Below, piece after piece: positions 1-9,103 of a stretch of DNA of 64,000 nt. How positions within the stretch are numbered: position 1 is the stretch's first letter; the number at the start of each line of letters is the position of its first letter. The stretch lies in NCBI GenBank assembly GCA_016291185.1, contig JAEFAI010000001.1, forward strand, positions 1 to 64,000, in the 5' to 3' direction. A program made the position numbers and the translations under genes. Source of the DNA: Bacteroidales bacterium (GTDB taxonomy: Bacteria; Bacteroidota; Bacteroidia; Bacteroidales; UBA932). The notes below the pieces were generated by a model that had not been told where the DNA came from, ran no database searches, and saw nothing but the letters and a program-made list of their open reading frames with translations.

Positions 1-1413
1 GGATTTCGTGGCAGTGCCGGAGGCCTTGGCGACCTGCAGGTCGCTCGACTTGTAGCTAGCTGCGTTAGCCGTGCTCTGGTTGGTCTGCACGGTCCACCCG
101 CTGATAACATTCGCGAAGAACGTGTCGGCGTCGGTTGCGGAGGTCGTCTGGCCGGCGGCCAGGGCCGGGTATGTTGTGGTCAGCGTGGACTGGTAGGGGT
201 AGTATATGTAGTAGGTATATTGCTGAGAGTAGAGTGGCCCGGAGGGCAGGGTGATGGTCTGAGAGGCCGCGTTGGCTGTCGGGGCCGTGATCTGCAGGTT
301 GCTGATCACGATCTTCTTGTCCTTATCGACGGCGAAGAGGCCGAAGCTGTCGGTCGTGGTGTAGGTCGTCACCGGGCCGGTGATGGTCGTGGTGCCGCTG
401 GTCGGGGACCAACTCGCCGGGTAAGTGACGGTCACGGACGTGATTGCGCTCGGACTGATGGTGTAGGTGACGGTCTTGCCGGCACCCCAGGTGTTGTTGT
501 TCAGGGTCGCTATGAGGGTAGATTGATAGCTCTCGCCGCTCTTTTGCAGGGTGACGGTCATCACGCAGCTGCTCAAGGTCTGGGGGACCATCATCAGGTA
601 CACGGCGACGCCGCCGCTGGCGGAAGAGGTCTCCGTGATGCCGGCGGGCGTGTATGCGCCCGCGGCGCCCAGGGACGACCAGCTCCCGTCCGCGAGGCTG
701 ACCGTGCCGCTCTTGACGACGCTGCTGAAGCTGACACCCTTGATGGTGTAGCTGGTGTTCCAACCGGCAGCGAGCTGAATCTTGACGGCGCAGAGGCGGT
801 GCCCGAAAGCGAGGGCGACGCCGTTGCTGTTATAGGTGGACGACGCGTGGGCCGTCATAAGGTCTTGCTGGTTCGCCACCGAGACGCTCGTGCAGTCGTA
901 GGTGATGGTCTGATTGCCCGACTGGAGCGTGAGGCCGTTCGAGGCCGTTCCGGTCGTGAGCGTGGGGCTGTAGGCGTAGAACCGGTACGCGTTGGCCGCG
1001 GCGTCGCTCTCCCAGGTCTTGCCGGAATTGACGGTCTGGGCCGTAGAAGGATGGGCTGAGGTGCCAGGGAATTGCACATTTTGGAAGTTGGTCACGGGCG
1101 TGGTACCGTTGCTGGCGTACTCCGATACGCCGAAGGCGAACGTGCTGCCCGTGCCGGTCTGCGCACCGCGCGTGGCGGGCTGCATGGGCAGGTTGATGCC
1201 GTCCTCGATGGTCGTCATCAGCACGAGGTCCTCGTCGAGATTGGACTCGAGCGGCAGGACGGCGGGTGCCTCCGTGACGGCTCGGGTGGCCACCTCGGGC
1301 GCGGGGAGATAATCCTCGTCGCTCACGCGGAAGGTGATGTAGTTCGTCTCAAGGTTCTCCGTGCAGGCCGCGAGGAGCAGCACGAGGCAGGGGAGTATAT
1401 GCGGTATTCTCAT
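1..1413 (-). CDS. Fimbrillin family lipoprotein, partial (3' end beyond the window)
   Basis: The frame is open from an ATG at 1413 to base 1 (471 codons, no stop), so the C-terminus lies outside the window. The N-terminus is a lipoprotein signal with lipobox LLLAAC (Cys17), followed by VATRAV with Arg44. That Arg resembles the processing site that Arg-specific proteases cut in type V pilins. The body is Ser/Thr/Tyr-rich beta sequence containing FGHRLCAVKI, matching the conserved fimbrillin HxLAKI/HxLSKI strand. The start lies 24 bp after the stop of a truncated fimbrillin on the same strand, and I see no promoter in that gap, so expression must come from upstream. It is probably a pilus subunit or tip component. 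The family is secure; its role in the fibre is inference. Confidence 0.85.
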   Translation of the reverse strand, partial: MRIPHILPCLVLLLAACTENLETNYITFRVSDEDYLPAPEVATRAVTEAPAVLPLESNLDEDLVLMTTIEDGINLPMQPATRGAQTGTGSTFAFGVSEYASNGTTPVTNFQNVQFPGTSAHPSTAQTVNSGKTWESDAAANAYRFYAYSPTLTTGTASNGLTLQSGNQTITYDCTSVSVANQQDLMTAHASSTYNSNGVALAFGHRLCAVKIQLAAGWNTSYTIKGVSFSSVVKSGTVSLADGSWSSLGAAGAYTPAGITETSSASGGVAVYLMMVPQTLSSCVMTVTLQKSGESYQSTLIATLNNNTWGAGKTVTYTISPSAITSVTVTYPASWSPTSGTTTITGPVTTYTTTDSFGLFAVDKDKKIVISNLQITAPTANAASQTITLPSGPLYSQQYTYYIYYPYQSTLTTTYPALAAGQTTSATDADTFFANVISGWTVQTNQSTANAASYKSSDLQVAKASGTATKS

Positions 1414-1436
1414 GGCATTCAATGATTTGTCAGCGC

Positions 1437-2387
1437 TTAACTGCTGAAGGTGACGGTCTGGCTGTTGGTCGAGTCGTCGACCCAGGCTGAGACCGTGACT
1501 TTGAGGTCGATCTCGTTCAAGTCGGTGATGTTGAAGGTGTACTGGCTGCCAGGCGCGAAGGTGGTGCTGGCAGCGATGCTGTAAGCGTAGGTGCCGTTTG
1601 AAGTTGTGATGACGATAAATTTCTGTGAGGATGTGAAGGTGTACGGCAGGATGACCGCCGAGTAGGTGGCGGTGTAGCCGGAGGTGGCGGTCTCTGACTT
1701 GGCCGTAATGGTGCCGTTGCTGCTGTGGCCGCTCCAGGTGCCGTAGTTGGTGGAGGTGGGCGCCGCGAAGGTAGCGGAGGTAGGGATGTTGCTATCGCCG
1801 ATGCTCACCCCCGTGATGGTGATCGTGGAGCCGCTGGTAGCGGTGCCGAGCGTGCCCTTGATGTTCACGACCACGCGGGAGAGCTGGTGGTAGAGGATGA
1901 TATTCTTCGCGGTGCCGGTATTGGTACAGTCGGCCTCTTTTGCGTAGAGCAGCTCCTGGGTCGGCGCGGTGGCCTGGTTGGTGGCCAGGGTGAAGGTGGC
2001 GCCGACCGGGTCAGTCGCAGGGGTGGTGGTGTTGCCGTAGCTCCAGGCGCGCAGCTTGATGGTTTCCGATGTGCCCATCCAGTCGAAGGCGTAGGTGGTG
2101 TTGCCGTCCGCGTCTTTGGAATAGGTGAGGGCCTGCGTGCCCGTGCCGCCAGCGACGGTGTACTGTTTGATGACTTCCGTCGTGCTGCGGCTGCTTGTGG
2201 AGCCGTCGCCCTTGATTCCGATACTGACGAGGTCTCCGGTCTGGAAGGTGTAGCCGGAGGTCGCGGCGGAGCCCGTCGTGTAGCCTTTGGTGGAGGCTGA
2301 CACGTTGCCGCCCGATGTGTCTGATGCACAGATACTGAGCGTATTAGTCACACGGGGGTAACGAACAGGTAACAAAAGTCCCGTCAA
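1437..2387 (-). pseudogene. 5'-truncated fimbrillin (silent cassette A)
   Basis: A 316-codon frame that aligns with the fimbrillin part of the adhesin at 12514 from the SGGNVS motif onward (KGYTT, TTEVIKQYTVA, TYAFDWMGTSETI, YHQLSRVVVNIKG). It lacks the first ~47 residues, including the signal peptide and lipobox. Upstream of the match, sequence unrelated to fimbrillins runs into the Rpn gene at 2462. The frame offers only TTG or GTG near its 5' end. Homology starts in a 22-bp stretch identical to the 12514 gene (2299-2320 against 12647-12668). It ends in a normal pilin-like C-terminus (VSAWVDDS) without a lectin domain. As it stands it cannot give an exported pilin. It could be a recombination donor or the remnant of a second operon. 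Confidence 0.72.
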
Positions 2388-2461
2388 AAAGCGCCCAGGA
2401 CGCCTCGCAACTAACGTTACCTCAATGTATTACAAAGTAACAGAGGAAGAGACGGACACCT

Positions 2462-3334
2462 TCATCGCAAAGCCGCAACCTGCTCCTCCGTCAAGCCGGA
2501 ATACTTGACAATCTTTTCAATAGGCTCGTTGTCCGCTAGCATCCGCCGGGCGATCTTCTCGGCTTCTTTCTCCATCCCTTTCTTCTCCGCATAGCGGATC
2601 TGGTTGCGTATGTCTCGTTCCGTGGTCATGGTGTATTCGTATTTGATCTTGTCCTCGGGAGCAAATGTAGCAATATTTGCCGCATCAAACAATAGTTCAA
2701 AGATTTCCTGCCGCAGATCCGCCGGGCGTTCTTCTAGAAACTGCATGTTGTGCATCGAGAAGCAGAAGTTGTCCAGGATGGTCGCGTCCAGTGTCAGGGC
2801 CTTGCCGCAGTTGGGCAGTTCAAGAAAGATGAAGTGCATCGAGTCGGTCATCGGCTCATTGTCGGTATCTTCATACAAAGAGTAGCGGTAAAGGACCCGG
2901 TTTGGGTCGTTATGCAGCGGGAAGTCCACCAGGCCGATAAAATAGACTGGCGGGAATTCGTACTCCTCGTCGCCCTTCTCCAGCTGTCGGATAACGCAGT
3001 GGGAGGCATTGTAAACCGCGCGTTCATAGAAGAAATCCTGCGGCTCGCGTTGCATCTCCACGAGGAAGCGGGTGCCGTCGGCGTCGGTCGCCTCGACATC
3101 GACGCGGATACCGCGTTTGTCCGGGTTTGGATTGGTGTGCTCCTGCGGGGCGTACTTGATATCGACGATCTGCCGCTCGGGGATGAGCTCCTGCAGGAGC
3201 AGGGTGAGCAGACGCTTGCTGCTGGGCAGCTCTTCGAAGGTGCGCTTGAACCAGTCGTCAAGCAGGATGTTGGCGTACACTCCCTTCGCTTTATGGGAGA
3301 TGTACTTGATGCGGGGTTCTTCCAGAGTCTTCAT
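2462..3334 (-). CDS. Rpn-family PD-(D/E)XK nuclease / transposase-like protein (A)
   Basis: A 290-residue protein of the Rpn/PDDEXK_2 family (recombination-promoting nuclease, often labelled putative transposase). Visible features are an N-terminal helix with DDWFKRTFEEL, the nuclease core with Asp79 (RVDVEA) and Glu93-x-Gln95 (VEMQ), followed by FYERAVYNAS, and the C-terminal tail EPIEKIVKYSGLTEEQ typical of the family. In E. coli, Rpn proteins are DNA endonucleases that raise RecA-independent recombination. The gene lies just upstream of truncated cassette A on the same strand. A 12-bp motif 56 nt before its start (3391-3402) recurs before the second Rpn gene. Its own 3' end is nearly identical to the remnant at 24011-24215. 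Family call is firm; activity is not shown. Confidence 0.85.
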   Translation of the reverse strand: MKTLEEPRIKYISHKAKGVYANILLDDWFKRTFEELPSSKRLLTLLLQELIPERQIVDIKYAPQEHTNPNPDKRGIRVDVEATDADGTRFLVEMQREPQDFFYERAVYNASHCVIRQLEKGDEEYEFPPVYFIGLVDFPLHNDPNRVLYRYSLYEDTDNEPMTDSMHFIFLELPNCGKALTLDATILDNFCFSMHNMQFLEERPADLRQEIFELLFDAANIATFAPEDKIKYEYTMTTERDIRNQIRYAEKKGMEKEAEKIARRMLADNEPIEKIVKYSGLTEEQVAALR

Positions 3335-3390
3335 AGCTAAAAACGTTTGGTCGCGAAGATGGAAGAAGGAATTGAAAAGTACAAGAACCT

Positions 3391-3402
3391 GTAAGATTCG
3401 TA
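3391..3402 (-). promoter_or_regulatory. 12-bp motif shared by both Rpn upstream regions
   Basis: On the plus strand it reads GTAAGATTCGTA. The identical 12-mer lies at 21480-21491, 43 nt upstream of the second Rpn start; here the distance is 56 nt. Around it an inverted repeat ACCTGTAA (3387-3394) / TTACAGGT (3422-3429) is visible. It may be a control element, or just sequence carried with the Rpn unit. Apart from this motif and the operon promoter, the 377-bp gap 3335-3711 shows nothing else recognisable. Confidence 0.35.
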
Positions 3403-3655
3403 CGCGAGAAATTGTGAAATTTTACAGGTCGGCGGGGAAACGGGGTGTTTTCAGGGACGAACGCCCGGGGAGAGAACACGTGACTGAAAAGGGCGGTTTT
3501 CCCGTCTTACCCGCTCCGCGCCTGCCAGCCCCCAATTTTGTGCCCGGCAAACCATTTTCGCCTCTCGCGTGGGGCAAAATCGAGGGGTAGAATGACTAGA
3601 AAATGGCATAAAAACGCCTCCAAAGGCAAAAAAACACGATAAAATACCTTCAAAA

Positions 3656-3688
3656 TTTGTTTTTATTAAATCAAAATATGTATATTTG
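3656..3688 (+). promoter_or_regulatory. Promoter of the fimbrial operon
   Basis: TTTG (3656-3659), 21 bases, then TATATTTG (3681-3688): an excellent match to the Bacteroidetes housekeeping promoter, 24 bases before the DUF3868 ATG at 3712. No inverted repeats flank it, so promoter inversion of the classic Bacteroides type is not suggested. Confidence 0.7.
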
Positions 3689-3711
3689 CCGTTAAATAAC
3701 TGCAGAATTAC

Positions 3712-5232
3712 ATGTATTTCACTAAAATCAAGATCGTAGTGCTGGCTGCCCTGCTCGTTGCAGTGCCTGCTTTTTCGCAGTCGGCCTTCAAGGGCCAGCT
3801 CCATATCAGCGGGGAGTCTTTCTCCCTGCAGGGATCGCTGCTGCGCGTCAAGATGCACGTCAACTACGATGACAACCTGCTGAATCGTGGAGAGTCTCTG
3901 AACTTCACGCCGATGCTTAAGAACGACTACCACCACCAGGCGCTCTCGTCCGTCGTGATCCTGGGGAAGGGAGCCGATACCACCCGTCTCCGCGCCAATA
4001 TCCCCGTCGTGCTCCGCGACCAGTTCTACAAGGGCCGCCGCAGCTTCGAATATGACACCACCATCCCCTACGAACCGTGGATGGACGGCGCTTCTTTTTT
4101 TATTGAAAGTGACGAGCGCACGCGTAAGGGCGAGTCGCACATATACGAAGACCTGATTTTCGATAACCTCCGCATCGGCCGCTCCCCGGCATCTACCAGC
4201 GAACCCATCCTGACTGGTCAGTTCGCCGCCGCCTCCGGGATCGGCTACGAGCCCGCGCCCGCAAACGCAGGTGGCACGAGCTACAACCCGATCCAGCGTG
4301 CCGCTTTCACGGCTCCGCAGGCCCTGCCCGAGTGGATTCAGATCATCGAACCCGCCGAGCTGGAGGATGACGGACTCATCGTCAAGGGAGTCATTCCCCT
4401 GGCCGACGCCCGCAAGATTGGCGCCATGAACACCCGCCAGTTCAACGAGGCGGTTTACCGCGAGCTGCGTAACGCCCTGAGCGAGAAGCTCTCCGTGGCA
4501 GGCACCTCGCTCAATACCCTGTCCATTACCGGCTTCGGCGCCCCGATTGGCAACTATCGCCAGAACGAGACGCGCTGCGCCGCTCGCGCGCTCGAGCTCA
4601 AGAGCTACATTCTTGACCGCGAAGGCGACGCCCCCAACAGCCTGAACGTTTCCTGGGTTGCTGAGGACTGGGACGGCATCCGCACCCTGATTGAGGAAAG
4701 CAACATGCGCCTGCGCGACGCTGCCCTCGACATCATCCGCAGCGTGGACGTGTCCGCCGGCCGTGAGGCCCAGCTGCGTATGCTCGGTGGCGGATCCTTC
4801 TACTCCATCCTGACGAACAACGTATTCCCTGAGGTTTGCCGCGTCGAGTACACCGCTACCCTCCGCCGTGAGGCCGTTGGTTCCTCGATCCACTCCGAGC
4901 GTTCCATCTCGCTGCGCAGCATGTACGAGACCGCAAGCCGCTTCACCAAGGGCTCCCGCGAGTTCAACGACTTGATTGACCTCTCGGCCCGCCTGTACCC
5001 TAACTTCGCCGAGGCGTGCATCAACGCCGCCGGCGTGGCCCTCATGCGTGGCGACCTGAACACGGCCGCCTCCTACCTGAAGGGTTATGAGACTGATCCG
5101 CGCGCCTACAACAACTATGGCGTGTACTACCTGCTGCAGGGAGACACCTCCAAGGCAGAAGTTTACCTGATGATGGCTAAGGCCGCCGGCGCAAGCGAGG
5201 CGGGCCAGGTGCTGGCCACCATCTTGTACTAA
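3712..5232 (+). CDS. DUF3868 domain protein, fimbrial assembly/anchor factor
   Basis: A 506-residue exported protein with a Sec signal (KIVVLAALLVAVPAFSQS, cleavage about residue 23). The N-terminal ~120 residues (GQLHISGESFSLQGSLLRVKM, LSSVVILG, FYKGRRSFEYDTTIPYEPWM) match DUF3868, a family found at the head of Bacteroidales fimbrial operons. The middle (about 220-390) contains an OmpA-like stretch. The C-terminal ~80 residues form TPR-like helices (GVALMRGDLNTAASYL, NNYGVYYLLQGDTSKAEVYL). It is first in the operon, 60 bp before a DUF3575 gene. By analogy with Fim/Mfa loci it should act at the outer membrane or periplasm in pilus assembly or anchoring; the exact step is unknown. Confidence 0.85.
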   Translation: MYFTKIKIVVLAALLVAVPAFSQSAFKGQLHISGESFSLQGSLLRVKMHVNYDDNLLNRGESLNFTPMLKNDYHHQALSSVVILGKGADTTRLRANIPVVLRDQFYKGRRSFEYDTTIPYEPWMDGASFFIESDERTRKGESHIYEDLIFDNLRIGRSPASTSEPILTGQFAAASGIGYEPAPANAGGTSYNPIQRAAFTAPQALPEWIQIIEPAELEDDGLIVKGVIPLADARKIGAMNTRQFNEAVYRELRNALSEKLSVAGTSLNTLSITGFGAPIGNYRQNETRCAARALELKSYILDREGDAPNSLNVSWVAEDWDGIRTLIEESNMRLRDAALDIIRSVDVSAGREAQLRMLGGGSFYSILTNNVFPEVCRVEYTATLRREAVGSSIHSERSISLRSMYETASRFTKGSREFNDLIDLSARLYPNFAEACINAAGVALMRGDLNTAASYLKGYETDPRAYNNYGVYYLLQGDTSKAEVYLMMAKAAGASEAGQVLATILY

Positions 5233-5292
5233 ACAAGCACCAACCACATATATTAGGAACTAACTAACCAACTACTAACGCGCGATTCCCCC

Positions 5293-5979
5293 ATGTCGCG
5301 AAAATGGATAATAACCGCATTATTGGCGGCTTGTATACCGTCGATGGCACTTGCCCAGAACACTGAGACCACCACAGAGAGGATCGGTACTTCTGAGCAA
5401 GACATCGAACGTGATAATTTTGCCTATGTTTCGTCAGACGTGGGTGTCCCCAAGACGCTTCACCTCCGCACGAACCTTCTCTACGACGCCGCCCTATTAC
5501 CTAGCATTGGCATCGAATACTCCTTTGCCCGCCACTGGTCCTTCCTTGCGGAAGGGACCTGTATGTGGCTGGGTAGCAACTCCACGCACCGCTACTGGCG
5601 CGGAAGCACCGCCGGCCTCGAGTTCCGCTACTGGCCGGTCCGGTCGCTGGCCGCCACCTTGCACCGTGGCCACCACATTGGCCTCTACGCCGCTGCGTTC
5701 CGCTACGACTTCGAATTCGGAGATCGTGGCCAGATGGCCGACATCAACTACGGCGGAGGCATCTCCTACGGTTACTCCACGCCCATCGGACGCCAGCTCA
5801 GCCTCGACTTCGGCATCGTGCTCGGCTACATCGGCGGCAAGTACCTGGAATACGTCCCCGTTGACTCCCACTACGTCTGGCAAGGCACTTGGAACCGAAA
5901 CTACTTCGGTCCCATCAAGGCGGAGATCACGCTGGTCTGGCACATCGAACTGAAGAAGAAAGGAGGTGAGCAATGGTAG
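5293..5979 (+). CDS. DUF3575 outer-membrane beta-barrel protein
   Basis: A 228-residue protein with signal peptide MSRKWIITALLAACIPSMALAQ. The family signature is LHLRTNLLYDAALLPSIGIEYSF, followed by alternating aromatic strands (FLAEGTCMWLGS, GLEFRYWPV, GLYAAAFRYDFEFG) of a small outer-membrane barrel. DUF3575 proteins regularly follow DUF3868 in fimbrial operons and are thought to help display or assembly. Its last codons overlap the next gene by 7 bp (ATGGTAG at 5973-5979), which implies translational coupling. Confidence 0.85.
   Translation: MSRKWIITALLAACIPSMALAQNTETTTERIGTSEQDIERDNFAYVSSDVGVPKTLHLRTNLLYDAALLPSIGIEYSFARHWSFLAEGTCMWLGSNSTHRYWRGSTAGLEFRYWPVRSLAATLHRGHHIGLYAAAFRYDFEFGDRGQMADINYGGGISYGYSTPIGRQLSLDFGIVLGYIGGKYLEYVPVDSHYVWQGTWNRNYFGPIKAEITLVWHIELKKKGGEQW
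5961..5975 (+). promoter_or_regulatory. Strong Shine-Dalgarno before the DUF5119 start
   Basis: AGGAGGTGAG (5961-5970) lies two bases before the ATG at 5973, inside the end of the DUF3575 frame. Neighbouring genes have AT-rich leaders without such a site. Together with the 7-bp overlap it supports the 5973 start over the internal ATG at 6003. Confidence 0.5.
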
Positions 5980-6926
5980 TTCGCGCGCGTACCATATTTA
6001 TAATGGCGGCCGCCCTGCTGCTGGTCTCCTGCCACAAGGAGATCTGCTACGACCACCACCACGCCGGCCAGCACCTCCAAGTCATCTTCGACTGGGGCGA
6101 ACTGGATCCTACGACCGTGCACGGCATGACCCTGCTGCTCTACCCCGAGGACGGCTCTGCGCCACTGCGCTTCCCGTTCGCCGACATCCAGGGCGGCACA
6201 ATCAGCGTCACTTCCGGCACCTACAACGCTCTCTGCGTCAACGACGACGAGCTCCTGCACCTGCAGGGAGAAGAGAGCTGGGAGACCGTCAGCGTGACCA
6301 CGGGCGAAACCGGTCTCGTGGCCCGTGCGGCGTTCAACAACACCAAGTCCGACATCCCGCGTGCCCAAGGCAGCGAGGAGGAGCCCGTCCTGCGCGAACC
6401 GCCGCTGCTCTACACCGCCACGCGCCTGAACTTCTACGTGAAGGCCGCCGAAGAGACGCAGATCCTGCGGCTCGCCCCGCAGATGCCGCTCGGGCAGATC
6501 TACGTCCGCGTCGAGGCTGTCGAGAACGCCCGATTCCTCGAGACCCTCTCTGGCGTCGTCACCGGCCTGTCGAGCTCGTTGTCCCTGACCACCCTGGAGC
6601 CCAGCGACGACCACTGCACGATGCCCGTGAACCTCACGCTCACCGAAGACGGATACCTGGAAGGCTGGCTGAACTACTTCGGCCACTGCCCGACCACCGA
6701 GCTGCCTCACTCCCTGGCCATCTACACCATGCTCATAGACACCTCCAAGCAGGCCAACATCTATGACATCACGGAGCAGATGCACCCGGGCGAAGGCAAA
6801 GAAGAAGACAAGAACCACGAAGTAATAATACCCGTACTGCCCCTGCCGACCCCTGAACCGGCCGAAGGCGGATTTGACATCAATCTTGACGAATGGAACA
6901 CCACATCCATTGAGATCAAGATGTAG
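5973..6926 (+). CDS. DUF5119 lipoprotein (fimbrial anchor-like)
   Basis: A 317-residue lipoprotein with signal MVVRARTIFIMAAALLLVSC (Cys20). The motif CHKEICYDHHHAGQHLQVIFDW followed by LLLYPEDGSAPLRF is the usual start of DUF5119 / FimB-Mfa2-related proteins. The C-terminus (GGFDINLDEWNTTSIEIKM) has the closing strand of this fold. In Porphyromonas, FimB and Mfa2 anchor the fibre to the outer membrane and limit its length; this is the best candidate for that role here, by position and family. It overlaps DUF3575 by 7 bp and precedes the first fimbrillin by 34 bp. Confidence 0.8.
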   Translation: MVVRARTIFIMAAALLLVSCHKEICYDHHHAGQHLQVIFDWGELDPTTVHGMTLLLYPEDGSAPLRFPFADIQGGTISVTSGTYNALCVNDDELLHLQGEESWETVSVTTGETGLVARAAFNNTKSDIPRAQGSEEEPVLREPPLLYTATRLNFYVKAAEETQILRLAPQMPLGQIYVRVEAVENARFLETLSGVVTGLSSSLSLTTLEPSDDHCTMPVNLTLTEDGYLEGWLNYFGHCPTTELPHSLAIYTMLIDTSKQANIYDITEQMHPGEGKEEDKNHEVIIPVLPLPTPEPAEGGFDINLDEWNTTSIEIKM

Positions 6927-6960
6927 TATATATAGAACTAACTAACTAATAATACGAGAT

Positions 6961-8109
6961 ATGAAGCCTCATCGCTTTATACTTCTGGCATTGCCGACGC
7001 TACTGTTGGCTTCCTGCTCCATCGACACCCTCAAGCAGGAGCAGGCGGAGAACGTGTCGCCCATCCGGTTCCACACATCGGTCCAGGGCATGACGCGTGC
7101 CGCCTACAAGACAGACCTGTCGAACCTGAACGCCTTCAAGGTAGGCGCGCTGACCAACGAGTCGGCCCCCGAGGTGTACTTCACGCCGATGGAGGTGACC
7201 CACGAGCCCGACGGCACGTGGAAGAACACCATCACCTACTACTGGCCCCCGAAGCCGCTCAAGTTCTACGCCTTCGCGCCTGGCGACCTGCCGGTGTACA
7301 TCACGGCGACGGCGCAGCAGCTGAACGGTTTCACCGTGGCCAGCAAGCCGGCCGACCAGAAAGATATCATTACGGCCTGGGGGCAGGGCGTACGCGCCAC
7401 GCCGCCGGCTGTCAATGGCCCCGTCTCGCTGAACTTCCGCCACGCGCTCGCGCAGATTGAGGTCCGCGCCAGCAACCCCAGCGACACCAAGGTGGAAGTG
7501 CTGGGCGTGAAGATCTGCCACATCCCCTCCACGGGCAACATGTATATGCCCCAGTCGATCGATGCCTACCCGGCCTGGTCCGTGACCGCCGGCAGCACGA
7601 AGGACTTCTTCATCAAGGGCGACCGGAACGCCCCGGACGGCGATCCGCGCGCGATCGTGACGATGATGAACTCCACCGAGGTGCATAGCCTGATGTTCGG
7701 CGAGGAGGGCTGGCTCCTGCTCCCGCAGGTCCTGATCCCCTGGGGCGCGGGTCCCGTGGCCGACGGCGCCTACCTCGCCGTGCTCTGTACGATCCACGAC
7801 GGCAGCGGCCGCCTGCTCTTCCCGGACGAAGAAGGTCTGTACGGCTTCACCGCCGTGCCCATCGACACCATCTGGGAGCCCGGCCACCGCTACGTCTACA
7901 CGCTCAACTTCTTCGCCAACGGCGGCTCAGCGGGCGTCCTCGACCCCTATCCGCTCAGCCCTGACGATCCTAACGACCCCGACATCGACCCGACCCCGGG
8001 CGGCAGCCGCCAGGGAGGCGATATCGTCGTGAACAGCCCGATCACCTTCACGGTGGAAATCACCGACTGGATGAACCACGGCACCGACAACACCGACATT
8101 GGATTCTAA
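6961..8109 (+). CDS. Fimbrillin family lipoprotein 1
   Basis: A 382-residue fimbrillin. The lipoprotein signal ends in LLLASC (Cys19). GMTRAAY gives Arg46 as the likely protease site that frees the strand-acceptor groove in type V pilin maturation. Conserved elements include YYWPPKPLKFYAFAP, SLNFRHALAQIEVRASNP and HRYVYTLNFFANGG. A Pro/Asp-rich spacer (about 325-350) precedes the last strand, ITFTVEITDWMNHG. The AT-rich leader AACTAACTAAC precedes the start. It is first of eight consecutive fimbrillins; which one forms the shaft cannot be told from sequence. Confidence 0.88.
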   Translation: MKPHRFILLALPTLLLASCSIDTLKQEQAENVSPIRFHTSVQGMTRAAYKTDLSNLNAFKVGALTNESAPEVYFTPMEVTHEPDGTWKNTITYYWPPKPLKFYAFAPGDLPVYITATAQQLNGFTVASKPADQKDIITAWGQGVRATPPAVNGPVSLNFRHALAQIEVRASNPSDTKVEVLGVKICHIPSTGNMYMPQSIDAYPAWSVTAGSTKDFFIKGDRNAPDGDPRAIVTMMNSTEVHSLMFGEEGWLLLPQVLIPWGAGPVADGAYLAVLCTIHDGSGRLLFPDEEGLYGFTAVPIDTIWEPGHRYVYTLNFFANGGSAGVLDPYPLSPDDPNDPDIDPTPGGSRQGGDIVVNSPITFTVEITDWMNHGTDNTDIGF

Positions 8110-8125
8110 ACGCCCACTATAAGCT

Positions 8126-9097
8126 ATGATGCATAAGGAGAAAATACTGACACTTGCCGCGGCGGCCGCTGTGCTGATCGCTTGCGGGCGCGAACCCATC
8201 CCGGAGAACCGGATCGAGCTGCGCCTGACGAGCGGGATCGGCATGAGCACGCGCGCCGACTACACGCCTACCCAGAGCACGGCCCTCGCCACCGGCGAAA
8301 ACGTGTACGCCTGGGTTGACGACGCCGGCGATGCCACCCACGCCCCTGCTCCCCACGTGGAAGCCTGGGCGCTGATCAGCAACGCGGGCGGTTCGCTCAC
8401 GGGCGCGAACAAATACTACTTCCCGGCTTCCGGCCGCACGGTGGACGTTTACGCCGTCCACGGCAACTTCACCGCGCCCATCGAGGGCACGACGGGCTGG
8501 AGCACCTTCACCCCGGTAGTCCATCAGGTGATCGCCGACCAGTCGGAAACGACCGCCAACTACGAGCACTCCGACTTCCTCTTCGCACGCGACACGACCA
8601 TCGTCCGCGACAACAACCCCAAGGTGCTGGATTTCAAGCATATCCTTTCCAAGATTGAGATCCACCTCATCGCGGGTACCGGCCTGGTTGGAACCGACAT
8701 CACCGGCGCCACGGTCAAGGTCCGCGGCCTCGTGCCCACGGCCACCGTCACGCTGAACAAGCGCGGCCAGCCCGATGCCACCGTCGTCCCCTCCGGCACG
8801 CCCACCGACATCCAGTGTCGCATGACCTACAAGGATGACGTGATGGTTGGCACGGAGCACGCCTACGCCTTTGCCGAGGCCATCGTCGTGCCGCAGGTCG
8901 TTTCCACCCCCGTCAGCCTGTTGGAGATCACCCTGCCGAACTCCGGCATCGTGCTCACCACGGCACTCGGCACCTACACCTTCGAGAAGGGCAAGCGCTA
9001 CGGCTACAACGTGACCGTCAACGCCAAGAGCCTCCTGCTCGAAAGCACCATTACCGACTGGACCGACTCTGGAACCTCCGACATTTCAGCCGACTAA
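8126..9097 (+). CDS. Fimbrillin family lipoprotein 2
   Basis: A 323-residue fimbrillin with lipobox VLIAC (Cys20) and MSTRADYTPTQ (Arg43). The core shows VYAWVDDAGD, LTGANKYYFPASGRTVDVYAVHGNF, LDFKHILSKIEIHL and AYAFAEAIVVPQV, ending in SLLLESTITDWTDSG. It is very similar in layout to the next gene (same length, same HGNF/HGDF and FAEA motifs), so the pair probably arose by duplication. The gene starts 16 bp after fimbrillin 1 and ends 6 bp before fimbrillin 3, so it is part of one transcript. Confidence 0.88.
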   Translation: MMHKEKILTLAAAAAVLIACGREPIPENRIELRLTSGIGMSTRADYTPTQSTALATGENVYAWVDDAGDATHAPAPHVEAWALISNAGGSLTGANKYYFPASGRTVDVYAVHGNFTAPIEGTTGWSTFTPVVHQVIADQSETTANYEHSDFLFARDTTIVRDNNPKVLDFKHILSKIEIHLIAGTGLVGTDITGATVKVRGLVPTATVTLNKRGQPDATVVPSGTPTDIQCRMTYKDDVMVGTEHAYAFAEAIVVPQVVSTPVSLLEITLPNSGIVLTTALGTYTFEKGKRYGYNVTVNAKSLLLESTITDWTDSGTSDISAD

Positions 9098-9103
9098 ACT
9101 CAG

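Noticed and set aside
3656..3711. Invertible promoter of the classic Bacteroides type before the fimbrial operon
   Set aside because: No inverted repeats flank the promoter, and no serine or tyrosine recombinase gene is in the window.
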